Shown: piece after piece, positions 32,727-40,667 of the stretch
How positions within the stretch are numbered: position 1 is the stretch's first letter
How the letters are laid out: each line of letters begins with the position of its first letter
Assembly: GCF_030316825.1 (NCBI RefSeq)
Contig: NZ_JASZYU010000001.1
Span: 1,488,001-1,552,000, forward strand
Direction of reading: 5' to 3'
Length of the DNA stretch: 64,000 nt
Source: Variovorax fucosicus
GTDB lineage: Bacteria > Pseudomonadota > Gammaproteobacteria > Burkholderiales > Burkholderiaceae_C
The notes under the pieces: generated by a model
The model's input: the letters and a program-made list of their open reading frames with translations, nothing else
Told to the model about the DNA's origin: nothing
Database searches by the model: none
Made by a program: the position numbers and the translations under genes

Positions 32727-34141
32727 ACTGTCTTCTTCTCATACTTTCCAGCTGCAAAAAAGTCGGCTAGCTCAGGCTTGTCCTCAGGCTTATAGCCGAT
32801 CACGACGGTCTTTCGTGCACGACCTACGCCCATGGCGAGAAGGCGCCTAAGGGTGACTAGCTTCTCTTCCTCGTTTGTTGCGCCAACTTCCTCAATAGAC
32901 AGCACTTCAGCGTTCAGGCCCAAGATGAACACATGATCGAACTCAAGGCCCTTTGCAGAATGCAGAGTGCTTAGCGCAATATTTTCGGAACCCTGGGGCC
33001 ATTCGTTATTTCGAGCGATCTCAACATACGGCAGTTTTTCTCTTGCCAAAGTAGCTCGCAGCCCGCCCTCGCCGTCGAACCAGCCGTAGCCTTTTGGGTG
33101 CAGGAAAGCGACAGATTCCAAGTTGAGGTCAACTTCATCTTTGATGAAGTTGAGTGCGAACCTGAGCTGACCTGAATACTTGCCTTCCAAGACAACTGGA
33201 AGAGTTCCAGACCTAGCGGCACTCTTGAAATCCGGCATGCTGCCGTCGTCATCGATGGGGATACCCTCCAAGATGGAGGCTGCAAACTGAGCAATCTCCT
33301 TGGAGTTTCGATAGTTGGTGCTGAGCCGAAAGCTATTCTCGGGCCGAACAGTCACGCCTACCTCTTGCCACGTAAAGCTTCGCGCATAGATCCGTTGAGC
33401 GGAGTCAAGTACAAAGGTGGCTGTGTGTTCACTCGCCATTTGAGCCATTACAGCCCTGACTTGATTTGCAGAGAAGTCCTGCGTTTCGTCGACAACGACC
33501 ACGTCGTAGCTGGCTAGATTCGCAGTTGCCACCCGCACCGCAAGGTCGCTCCAGTCGAGCTTTTCCGCCTCAAGCTTGTACTCCAGATACGGCAAAATTA
33601 CAGTGGCCATTAAAAGTTCTCTGGCTGCTTTTTCCATTCGAGGAGTGTTGCCGCGCCCATCTCTTCGAACAGTCAGGTAGGCCCCTAGGTCGTCTGGCAA
33701 GAACTTCCCGAGCACATACTCCACTTCATCAATAATGAAGGCGTCAGAAAATGGAAGCCCCGCCCCCAATTGCCGCAGTTTCCGGTGTGCCACCTTTTCG
33801 TCGAGGAGGTTTACAGATCCGAGAAGACCCATGGCCCATTTCGAGAAGGTGCTGATCTCCAAGCTAATAGTGCTACCTTGCTCGAACTGCTTCGCCGCCA
33901 ACTCAGCTACGTATCCGCGCAACGTCCTGTTGAACGTGAGAATAAGTACTCTCAGTTGAGTCTTATCGTGCTGCCGCTTCATCCGACTGAGGAAGAACGC
34001 TACGGCCTGTCGCAGCTTAAGGACAGCGGTAGTCGTCTTACCGCTTCCCGCCGCTCCCCGGATGACCTCAACCCCGGGTCGTACACGGGAGAAGAGCGCC
34101 AGCTGTTCTGGTGTGGGTGTAACCTCCATCAGCGCTTTCAT
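32723..34141 (-). CDS. Superfamily 1 (UvrD/Rep-like) DNA helicase
   Basis: SF1 helicase of 472 residues, first gene of the three-gene unit. Motifs in order: Walker A IRGAAGSGKTTTAVLKL (about 28-44), motif Ia LILTFNRTL, Walker B VVVDETQDFSANQ, motif III FVLDSAQRIYA, motif IV LSTNYRNSKEI, motif V ALSTLHSAKGLEFDHVF and motif VI MGVGRARK. It is shorter than UvrD and lacks most of the 1B/2B insertions. The start at 34141 has AAGGG upstream; a longer frame to 34180 and an internal ATG at 34129 are alternatives. Sequence is lower in GC than the core genes. Confidence 0.87.
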   Translation of the reverse strand: MKALMEVTPTPEQLALFSRVRPGVEVIRGAAGSGKTTTAVLKLRQAVAFFLSRMKRQHDKTQLRVLILTFNRTLRGYVAELAAKQFEQGSTISLEISTFSKWAMGLLGSVNLLDEKVAHRKLRQLGAGLPFSDAFIIDEVEYVLGKFLPDDLGAYLTVRRDGRGNTPRMEKAARELLMATVILPYLEYKLEAEKLDWSDLAVRVATANLASYDVVVVDETQDFSANQVRAVMAQMASEHTATFVLDSAQRIYARSFTWQEVGVTVRPENSFRLSTNYRNSKEIAQFAASILEGIPIDDDGSMPDFKSAARSGTLPVVLEGKYSGQLRFALNFIKDEVDLNLESVAFLHPKGYGWFDGEGGLRATLAREKLPYVEIARNNEWPQGSENIALSTLHSAKGLEFDHVFILGLNAEVLSIEEVGATNEEEKLVTLRRLLAMGVGRARKTVVIGYKPEDKPELADFFAAGKYEKKTV

Positions 34142-34394
34142 GCGAAACCCTTCTATTTGTTGTGCTCGCGGCGTGGGCACGCAATTGCCCGTTCCATTTT
34201 GTGTGGCACTTCTGGAAGTGTCTAGTCAAAGGTCGGGAGCGCCTCTTCAGCGGAACGCGCTCCAACCCGGCCGAGAGGCGACGTTCGATCCGTTCCAAAT
34301 CATTCGTCAACGTTTTGATATGGGTGGCAAGCGAAGGATTTAACCCGGAGTTTGACCGCTGGATGTAGGGCTAAAAGTCAGTTTAAAAATCGCT

Positions 34395-35003
34395 TCATTC
34401 CAAGGAGCCCTGCTTCTCCAACTCAGTGGCCGCATCGGCGAAGGCAGAGAGAAACTCTGCAACTACCTCGTAAATGCGTTCGAGCGACTGATTCGTAACG
34501 TCCAGATAGCGAAGCGTACCGTTGTAAGGTGTGCTGTACCTATCGGGCTCCCGGAATCCGCTAAGGGCGTGGTGACCATCCGGCGCGTGCGATTCAGGAT
34601 GCGCCTCGTTCTCCCCCCGATGCGCGGTCGCATGGCGGAGCAGCTCTATGTCGGGGAAGTACTCGTCAAGGCGCTTAGACGCGCTCCGCATAGTCGATGT
34701 GTTGAGCAATGGCCGCAGCGATGGACAAGCTCGGAGCATGACGGAGCGGATCTTCTCGAGCCGAGCTCGAAGGTGATACAGCTCCAGAACACATTCATTG
34801 CAGGCTATGAAGCGCCAGCGACTTGCAACTGATCTTGAGATTGAAGATGGAGGCTGCTTGGAGGTCTCATAAAGGAGGAGTGCCGCCTCCCAAGCCTCAA
34901 CGCTGTAGTTCAAGCCCGTCAGCGCCGCATAGAGATCCTTGATCGCGACAACCTCTCCAGGAGGTGTGGCTATCGAGGGCCAGAGCAGTGGGACTTCGAG
35001 CAT
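34395..35003 (-). CDS. Hypothetical protein with HEPN-like RHxxxH motif
   Basis: A 202-residue, mainly helical protein of the low-GC region; I do not recognise a named family. It contains LLRHATAHRGE, in which Arg123-His124-x3-His128 fits the R(N/D/H)xxxH active-site pattern of HEPN ribonucleases. The helical N-terminal two thirds also fit a HEPN-type bundle. It lies 253 bp upstream of the helicase in the same direction, so it may be a separate unit. HEPN identity is an inference from a short motif. Confidence 0.55.
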   Translation of the reverse strand: MLEVPLLWPSIATPPGEVVAIKDLYAALTGLNYSVEAWEAALLLYETSKQPPSSISRSVASRWRFIACNECVLELYHLRARLEKIRSVMLRACPSLRPLLNTSTMRSASKRLDEYFPDIELLRHATAHRGENEAHPESHAPDGHHALSGFREPDRYSTPYNGTLRYLDVTNQSLERIYEVVAEFLSAFADAATELEKQGSLE

Positions 35004-35180
35004 TTTTCAGACCTAGCGTTGCAAATAAAGGCGCATGTGGATTGAGCCCCCGGGCGCCTCCTCAAAGGTGGCTTCGATACAGAAGGAATTTGCCTCCACC
35101 GCGAGAAAATACTCCGAAAGTAGCCTCACACTCCAGCGGCTCACTGCGAACGGCAATCTGTGGGTTTTCAGAGGAGAAAT

Positions 35181-35215
35181 AAAAAATCCGGAAGAGTTTG
35201 AACTCATCCGGATTT
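35181..35215 (-). terminator. Rho-independent terminator after tRNA-Arg
   Basis: Stem AAATCCGGA / TCCGGATTT (35184-35192 and 35207-35215), with further pairing of AGAGTT and AACTCA inside, followed on the minus strand by T residues. It begins 6 bp beyond the CCA end of the tRNA gene. Confidence 0.78.
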
Positions 35216-35220
35216 GTATT

Positions 35221-35295
35221 TGGTCCCGCCGCCAGGAATCGAACCTGGATCTCAGCCTTCGGAGGGCCGAATTCTATCCGTTGAAATACAGCGAG
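35221..35295 (-). tRNA. tRNA-Arg, anticodon CCG
   Basis: A 75-nt cloverleaf read on the minus strand: acceptor CTCGCTG pairing with CGGCGGG (two G-U pairs), D arm TTTC-AACGGATA-GAAT, anticodon stem CGGCC/GGCTG around loop CTCCGAA (anticodon CCG), T arm CCAGG-TTCGATT-CCTGG, discriminator A and an encoded CCA. The D stem has a U-U mismatch at 10-25, but everything else folds normally. A terminator follows. The low-GC island begins right downstream of its 3' end, a common integration site. Confidence 0.88.
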
Positions 35296-35336
35296 AGAGG
35301 GGTGCGCCGGCCTGGGCCAGCGCTCTGGATTATCGC

Positions 35337-36029
35337 CTATCGCGCAGGGATGCTGCTGCGCGCCCCTGAGCCGGGCCCGGTCTCCGGCGCGGCGAGGTCG
35401 GCGCGCAGGCCGGGGCGGTCGAAGCCCAGGCCGGCAAGGTAGACATTGAAGGTGCGGCGGCCGGTGGGCACCAGCGCAAAGGCCACGGGATCGAGCAGCC
35501 AGTTCTGGATGAGGCCGCTGATGAGGGCGTGCAGGCCATGCGCGGCCATGCTGGCCGGCAGCGGCAGCTTGAGCTTGGCGCGGCGCGAGGCCAGCCGCAG
35601 CGCCTTTTCGAAGTCGACGATGCAGGCATCGCGGCTCTCGAGGTGGCGCAGTTGCAGCGACGCGGTTTCGCCCGCGTATTCGACCTTGTGGATTGCCACC
35701 TCGAACACACGGCGCACCTGCGGGTCGGTGGTCACCTGGCGCAGCGCGCCGACCATCGCGTTCTCGATCGCATCGAGCGGATCCTGCGCCGGTTCGTCGG
35801 TGAAGCGCGCCGCGGCCTCGAGCGGCAGCTTGACGCGGTCCATCATCGCGTTGAACAGATCCGCCTTGTCCTTGAAGTGCCAGTAGATCGCGCCGCGCGT
35901 TGCCCCGGCCTGCTGCGCGATCTGCTGCAGCGAGGTCTGCGAGACGCCTTGCGCCTGAAACAGCAGCTCCGCGGCATCGAGCAACCGATGCCGCGTGGCC
36001 AATGCTTCTTCCTTCGTACGTCGTGCCAC
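35337..36029 (-). CDS. TetR/AcrR family repressor of the RND efflux operon
   Basis: AcrR/TtgR-like repressor, about 230 residues. The helix-turn-helix segment is RHRLLDAAELLFQAQGVSQT, then IAQQAGATRGAIYWHFKDKADLF, very close to AcrR/MexR-type TetR pump repressors. The ligand domain would bind pump substrates. The GTG at 36029 gives the standard start VARRTKEEALATRHRL; the longer frame to 36092 would reach into the operator region and is rejected. It is divergent from the efflux genes, with a palindromic operator between them. Confidence 0.91.
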   Translation of the reverse strand: MARRTKEEALATRHRLLDAAELLFQAQGVSQTSLQQIAQQAGATRGAIYWHFKDKADLFNAMMDRVKLPLEAAARFTDEPAQDPLDAIENAMVGALRQVTTDPQVRRVFEVAIHKVEYAGETASLQLRHLESRDACIVDFEKALRLASRRAKLKLPLPASMAAHGLHALISGLIQNWLLDPVAFALVPTGRRTFNVYLAGLGFDRPGLRADLAAPETGPGSGARSSIPAR

Positions 36030-36090
36030 CAAATTTCCTGATTTGTAAATAGAGCGCCCCTCCTTTATCGTGGGGCCTTTGCCGGCTGTC

Positions 36091-36114
36091 ACTATACATC
36101 CATGAATGTATGTA
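36091..36114. promoter_or_regulatory. AcrR-type operator palindrome
   Basis: A 24-bp inverted repeat in the divergent promoter region, with arms ATACATcCA and TGAATGTAT (one mismatched pair). As I recall it, the E. coli AcrR operator in front of acrAB is a 24-bp palindrome of the same form; compared from memory, about 19 of 24 positions agree. Placement between the repressor and the adaptor gene supports it. Confidence 0.78.
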
Positions 36115-36217
36115 AACTAGCGGGCTTGCCCTAGGTCGCGGCGTTGCCATGGTTTTTGTTTTTGCCTGGCACGCAGCGCCCCACCCCGTCTTTTCGTGCC
36201 TCACTGGAAGGAATCGC

Positions 36218-37495
36218 ATGCCCGTCTCGCATGTTTCTCATCGTTCGTCGTTTCCGCTGCGTGCCGTCGTGGCCGCCCTCGCCACCGTGGCGCTGCTCTC
36301 GCTGGCCGCGTGCGGCAAAGGCGAGGCGCCAGCCGCCGCAGGCGGCGCACCGGGCGGTGCTGGAGGCGGCAAGCCGCCGGCGCCCGAAGTGGGCGTGGTG
36401 ATTGCCACGCCGGGCAATGTCGGCCTGGTGACGGAGCTGCCCGGCCGGCTCGAAGCCTCGCGCGTCTCGCAGGTGCGGGCACGGGCGGCCGGCATCCTGC
36501 AGGAGCGGCTGTTCCGTGAAGGCAGCGACGTGAAGGCCGGGCAGGCGCTGTTCAAGATCGATCCGGCGCCCTACGCGGCCGCGGCGCAGAGCGCTGCAGC
36601 CAGCCTGGCGCGGGCAGAGGCGAACGCGGCCCAGGCCAAGGCCCTGGCCGAGCGCTACAAGCCGCTGGTCGAAGCCAACGCGGTCAGCAAGCAGGAGTAC
36701 GCCACGGCGGTCGCCTCGGCCAAATCGGCCGAAGCCGACGTGGCCGTAGGCCGCGCGTCGGTCGCCACCGCGAAGATCAACCTCGGCTACGCATCGGTCA
36801 CCGCACCGATCTCGGGCCGCATCGGCCGCGCGCTCGTCACCGAAGGCGCACTGGTCGGCCAGGGCGATGCGACGGAGCTGGCGGTGATCCAGCAGATCAA
36901 CCCGCTCTACGTGAACTTCACCCAGTCGGCCTCCGAGGTGCTGAAGCTGCGCCGCGCAATGCAGGACGGCCAGTTCAAGCAGGCCGACGGTTCCGCCGCG
37001 GCCAGCATCCGCGTGGTGCTCGAAGACGGCAGCGAATACGCCCTGCCCGGCAAGCTGCTGTTCACCGACCTGACGGTCGACCCCACCAGCGGCCAGGTGA
37101 CGCTGCGTGCCGAGGTGCCGAACCCGAAGGGCGACCTGCTGCCGGGCCTTTATGTGCGCGTGCGCATCGAGCAGGCCCAGGTCAGCAACGCGATCACGGT
37201 GCCGCAGCAGTCGGTCACCCGCACGCAGCAGGGCGACACGGTGTCGGTGGTCGATGCCGAAGGCAAGATCAGCAAGCGCACCGTGAAGATCAGCGCCGCG
37301 CAGAACAACCAGTGGGTGGTTCTCGACGGCCTGAAGGCCGGCGAACAGGTGATGGTCGACGGCTTCCAGAAGCTGCAGATGATGCCGCCCGGCACGCCGG
37401 TGAAGGCCGTGCCGTGGAAGGCACCGGCCCCGGGTGCGGCAACGCCGCCGGCCGCACCTGCCGCAGCCGCTTCCGCGCCGGCGGCGAAGCAGTAA
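36218..37495 (+). CDS. RND efflux periplasmic adaptor (membrane fusion lipoprotein)
   Basis: AcrA/MexA/TtgA-type adaptor, 425 residues, linking the inner-membrane pump with the outer-membrane channel. Lipobox LLSLAACGKG near residue 30, Gly/Ala-rich linker, barrel-sandwich half motif LPGRLEASRVSQVRARAAGIL, a long alpha-hairpin (about 120-185, QSAAASLARAEANAAQAKAL), second lipoyl half TAPISGRIGRALVTEGALV, then beta-barrel and membrane-proximal domains. The ATG at 36218 has AAGGA upstream. First gene of a three-gene efflux operon; an Ala/Pro-rich tail closes it. Confidence 0.95.
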   Translation: MPVSHVSHRSSFPLRAVVAALATVALLSLAACGKGEAPAAAGGAPGGAGGGKPPAPEVGVVIATPGNVGLVTELPGRLEASRVSQVRARAAGILQERLFREGSDVKAGQALFKIDPAPYAAAAQSAAASLARAEANAAQAKALAERYKPLVEANAVSKQEYATAVASAKSAEADVAVGRASVATAKINLGYASVTAPISGRIGRALVTEGALVGQGDATELAVIQQINPLYVNFTQSASEVLKLRRAMQDGQFKQADGSAAASIRVVLEDGSEYALPGKLLFTDLTVDPTSGQVTLRAEVPNPKGDLLPGLYVRVRIEQAQVSNAITVPQQSVTRTQQGDTVSVVDAEGKISKRTVKISAAQNNQWVVLDGLKAGEQVMVDGFQKLQMMPPGTPVKAVPWKAPAPGAATPPAAPAAAASAPAAKQ

Positions 37496-37508
37496 GGAGC
37501 GCGCCCGC

Positions 37509-40500
37509 ATGGCCAAGTTCTTTATCGAGCGCCCGATCTTCGCGTGGGTGATCGCGCTATTCGTCATCGTGATGGGCAGCGTGGCAATCACGCAGTTGCC
37601 GATCTCGCAGTACCCGCCGGTGGCACCGCCCGCCATCGTGATCACCACCGCGTACCCGGGCGCCTCGGCCCAGACGCTGGAGGACAGCGTGCTGTCGGTG
37701 ATCGAACGTGAAATGAATGGTTCGCCCGGCCTGATCTACATGGAGTCGGTGGCGCAGGCCGACGGCACCGGCACGATCACGGTCACCTTCGAAACGGGCA
37801 CCAATGCCGACCTGGCGCAGGTGGACGTGCAGAACCGCCTCTCGCGCGCCACGCCCCGCCTGCCGGCCTCGGTGACGCAACAGGGCGTGCGCGTCGACAA
37901 GTCGCGCAACAACTTCCTGCTGTTCACGATCCTGTCTTCGGACAATCCGGCGATCGACCCGATCGCGCTGGGCGACTACGCCTCGCGCAACGTCCTGCCT
38001 GAACTGCAGCGCGTGGCCGGCATCGGCCAGGCGCAACTGTTCGGTACCGAACGCGCCATGCGCATCTGGATCGACCCGACCAAGCTGCAGGGCTTCAACC
38101 TGTCGGCAGCCGACGTCAATGCCGCCATCCGCGCGCAGAACGCGCAGGTGTCTTCGGGCTCGATCGGCGACCTGCCGAACATCACCGGCCAGAGCATCGC
38201 AGCCACCGTGGTGGTCAACGGCCAGCTCACCAGCGTGACGCAGTTCGGCAACATCGTGCTGCGTGCCAACACCGACGGCTCGGCCGTGCGCCTGAAGGAC
38301 GTGGCGCGCATCGAACTCGGCGGCCAGGCCTACGCAACCTCGGCCCGCCTGAACGGCCAGCCGGCCGTCGGTATCGGCGTGCAGCTGGCGCCCAACGGAA
38401 ATGCGCTGCAGTCGGCCAAGGCGATCCGCGCCAAGATGACCGAGCTCGCCAAGTACTTCCCCGAAGGCGTGAAGTGGACGATTCCGTACGACAGCTCGCG
38501 CTTCGTGAGCATCTCCATCACGGAAGTGGTGAAGACGCTGTTCGAGGCGGTGGCGCTGGTGTTCGTGGTGATGTTCCTGTTCCTGCAGAACTGGCGCTAC
38601 ACGATCATTCCAACCATCGTGGTGCCGATCGCGCTGCTGGGCACCTTTGCCGTGCTGTCGGCACTGGGCTTCTCGATCAACGTGCTCACCATGTTCGGCA
38701 TGGTGCTGGTGATCGGCATCGTGGTGGACGATGCGATCGTGGTGGTCGAGAACGTCGAGCGCATCATGACCGAGGAGGGCCTGTCACCGCTCGATGCCAC
38801 GCGCAAGGCCATGAAGCAGATCTCGGGCGCCATCATCGGCGTGACCGTGGTGCTGATCTCGGTGTTCGTGCCGCTGGCCTTCTTCGCCGGCTCCACCGGC
38901 AACATCTACCGCCAGTTCTCCGCGGTGATGGTCGCGTCGATCGGCTTCTCGGCCTTCATGGCGCTGTCGCTCACGCCGGCGCTCTGCGCCACGCTGCTCA
39001 AGCCGATCGAAAAGGGCAGCCATCATGAAAAGAAGGGCTTCTTCGGCTGGTTCAACCGCGGCTTCTCGCGCACGGCCAAGGGCTACGAAGGCTGGGTGGC
39101 GCGCATGCTCAAGCGCGCGGCGCGCTACCTGATCATCTACGTGGCGATCGCCGCCGCGGTGGTGGTCATCTTCCGCGGCCTGCCGACCTCGTTCCTTCCG
39201 CAGGAAGACCAGGGCAACATCATCGTGAACGTGCAGCTGCCGCCGGGTGCGACGCAGGAGCGCACGCTGTCGGTGATGGAGCAGGTCGAAGGCTTCATCC
39301 TGAAGCAGCCCGAAGTGCAGAGCATGGTGGGCGTGCTGGGCTTCAGCTTCTCGGGCCAGGGCCAGAATGCCGGCCTCGCGTTCGTGACGCTGAAGGACTG
39401 GGATCAGCGCAAGGAACCGAGCCAGTCGGCCGAGGCGCTCGCGGGCCGGGCGTTCGGCGCGCTTTCGAGCGTGCGCGACGCGTTCATCTATCCGCTGAGC
39501 CCGCCGCCCATTCCCGAACTGGGCAATGCCAGCGGCTTCACCTTCCGCCTGCAGGATCGCGGCGGTGCCGGCCACGAGGCGCTCGTCAACGCGCGCAACC
39601 AGTTGCTCGGCATGGCCAGCAAGAGCCCGCTGCTGGCGCAGGTGCGCCCGGACGGCCTCGAAGATGCGCCGCAGCTGCAGATCGACATCGACCGCGACAA
39701 GGCCAATGCACTGGGCGTGACGTTCGATGCGATCAACACGACGCTGTCGACCGCACTCGGCTCCAGCTACATCAACGACTTCCCGAACCGGGGCCGTCTG
39801 CAGCGCGTGGTGGTGCAGGCCGATGCGCCGGCACGGATGCAGCCGCAGGATCTGCTGAAACTCAACGCGAGCAACGCGCAGGGCAACCCGGTGCCGCTCT
39901 CGACCTTCGCGACGACGCGCTGGGTCAACGGTGCGCAGCAGACGGTGCGCTACAACGGCTACCCGGCCGTGCGCATCTCGGGCTCGGCCTCGGCGGGCAA
40001 CAGCTCGGGCGCGGCGATGGCCGAGATGGAAAAGCTCGCCGCGCAGCTGCCACCCGGCTTCGGCTTCGAATGGACCGGCCAGTCGCGCGAAGAAAAGCTC
40101 GCCGGCTCGCAGGCCATCATCCTGTACGGCTTCGCGATCCTGGCGGTGTTCCTGTGCCTGGCCGCGCTGTACGAGAGCTGGACGATTCCGCTCTCGGTGA
40201 TCATGGTGGTGCCGCTCGGCGTGCTCGGCGTGCTGCTGGCGACGATGCTGCGCGCCTACTCGAACGACGTGTACTTCCAGGTCGGCCTGATCACCATCAT
40301 CGGGCTCTCCGCGAAGAACGCGATTCTGATCATCGAGTTCGCGAAAGACCTGCAGGCCACCGGCAAGGGCGTGGTCGAGTCGGCGCTCGCCGCGGCCCAC
40401 CTGCGGTTCCGCCCGATCGTGATGACCTCGCTGGCCTTCGGCCTTGGCGTCGTGCCGCTGGTGACGGCCAGCGGCGCCGGCTCGGCAAGCCAGCGCGCCA

Positions 40501-40667
40501 TCGGCACCGGCGTGCTGGGCGGCATGGTGACCGGCACCGCGCTCGCGGTGTTCTTCGTCCCCGTGTTCTTCGTGGTCGTGCGCACCGTGTTCAAGGGCAG
40601 CGCGCGGCAACGTGAGGCCGACAAGCGGCATGCGGCCGCCGCCGGCATCGAGGAAGAAAAAGCATGA
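37509..40667 (+). CDS. RND multidrug efflux permease (AcrB/MexB type)
   Basis: Proton-driven trimeric drug exporter of the hydrophobe/amphiphile RND family, 1,052 residues. N-terminus MAKFFIERPIFAWVIALFVI is typical. The proton-relay pair is Asp407-Asp408 in GIVVDDAIVVVENVER, numbered as in E. coli AcrB. Twelve membrane helices in two repeats flank two large periplasmic loops. LPQEDQGNIIV and NAILIIEFAKDL are further family blocks. It starts 13 bp after the adaptor and its stop overlaps the channel gene by 4 bp. Confidence 0.97.
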   Translation: MAKFFIERPIFAWVIALFVIVMGSVAITQLPISQYPPVAPPAIVITTAYPGASAQTLEDSVLSVIEREMNGSPGLIYMESVAQADGTGTITVTFETGTNADLAQVDVQNRLSRATPRLPASVTQQGVRVDKSRNNFLLFTILSSDNPAIDPIALGDYASRNVLPELQRVAGIGQAQLFGTERAMRIWIDPTKLQGFNLSAADVNAAIRAQNAQVSSGSIGDLPNITGQSIAATVVVNGQLTSVTQFGNIVLRANTDGSAVRLKDVARIELGGQAYATSARLNGQPAVGIGVQLAPNGNALQSAKAIRAKMTELAKYFPEGVKWTIPYDSSRFVSISITEVVKTLFEAVALVFVVMFLFLQNWRYTIIPTIVVPIALLGTFAVLSALGFSINVLTMFGMVLVIGIVVDDAIVVVENVERIMTEEGLSPLDATRKAMKQISGAIIGVTVVLISVFVPLAFFAGSTGNIYRQFSAVMVASIGFSAFMALSLTPALCATLLKPIEKGSHHEKKGFFGWFNRGFSRTAKGYEGWVARMLKRAARYLIIYVAIAAAVVVIFRGLPTSFLPQEDQGNIIVNVQLPPGATQERTLSVMEQVEGFILKQPEVQSMVGVLGFSFSGQGQNAGLAFVTLKDWDQRKEPSQSAEALAGRAFGALSSVRDAFIYPLSPPPIPELGNASGFTFRLQDRGGAGHEALVNARNQLLGMASKSPLLAQVRPDGLEDAPQLQIDIDRDKANALGVTFDAINTTLSTALGSSYINDFPNRGRLQRVVVQADAPARMQPQDLLKLNASNAQGNPVPLSTFATTRWVNGAQQTVRYNGYPAVRISGSASAGNSSGAAMAEMEKLAAQLPPGFGFEWTGQSREEKLAGSQAIILYGFAILAVFLCLAALYESWTIPLSVIMVVPLGVLGVLLATMLRAYSNDVYFQVGLITIIGLSAKNAILIIEFAKDLQATGKGVVESALAAAHLRFRPIVMTSLAFGLGVVPLVTASGAGSASQRAIGTGVLGGMVTGTALAVFFVPVFFVVVRTVFKGSARQREADKRHAAAAGIEEEKA

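Noticed and set aside
34162-34368. 68-codon plus-strand ORF in the gap upstream of the helicase
   Set aside because: No ribosome binding site, no recognisable content, and it lies across the probable helicase promoter.
35221-35295. tRNA-Arg as a pseudogene because of the D-stem mismatch
   Set aside because: All other stems pair, anticodon loop and T loop are normal, CCA is encoded and a terminator follows, so I treat it as functional.
35035-35442. 135-codon plus-strand ORF across the tRNA region
   Set aside because: It runs through the terminator and the tRNA-Arg gene, so it cannot be a real coding sequence.
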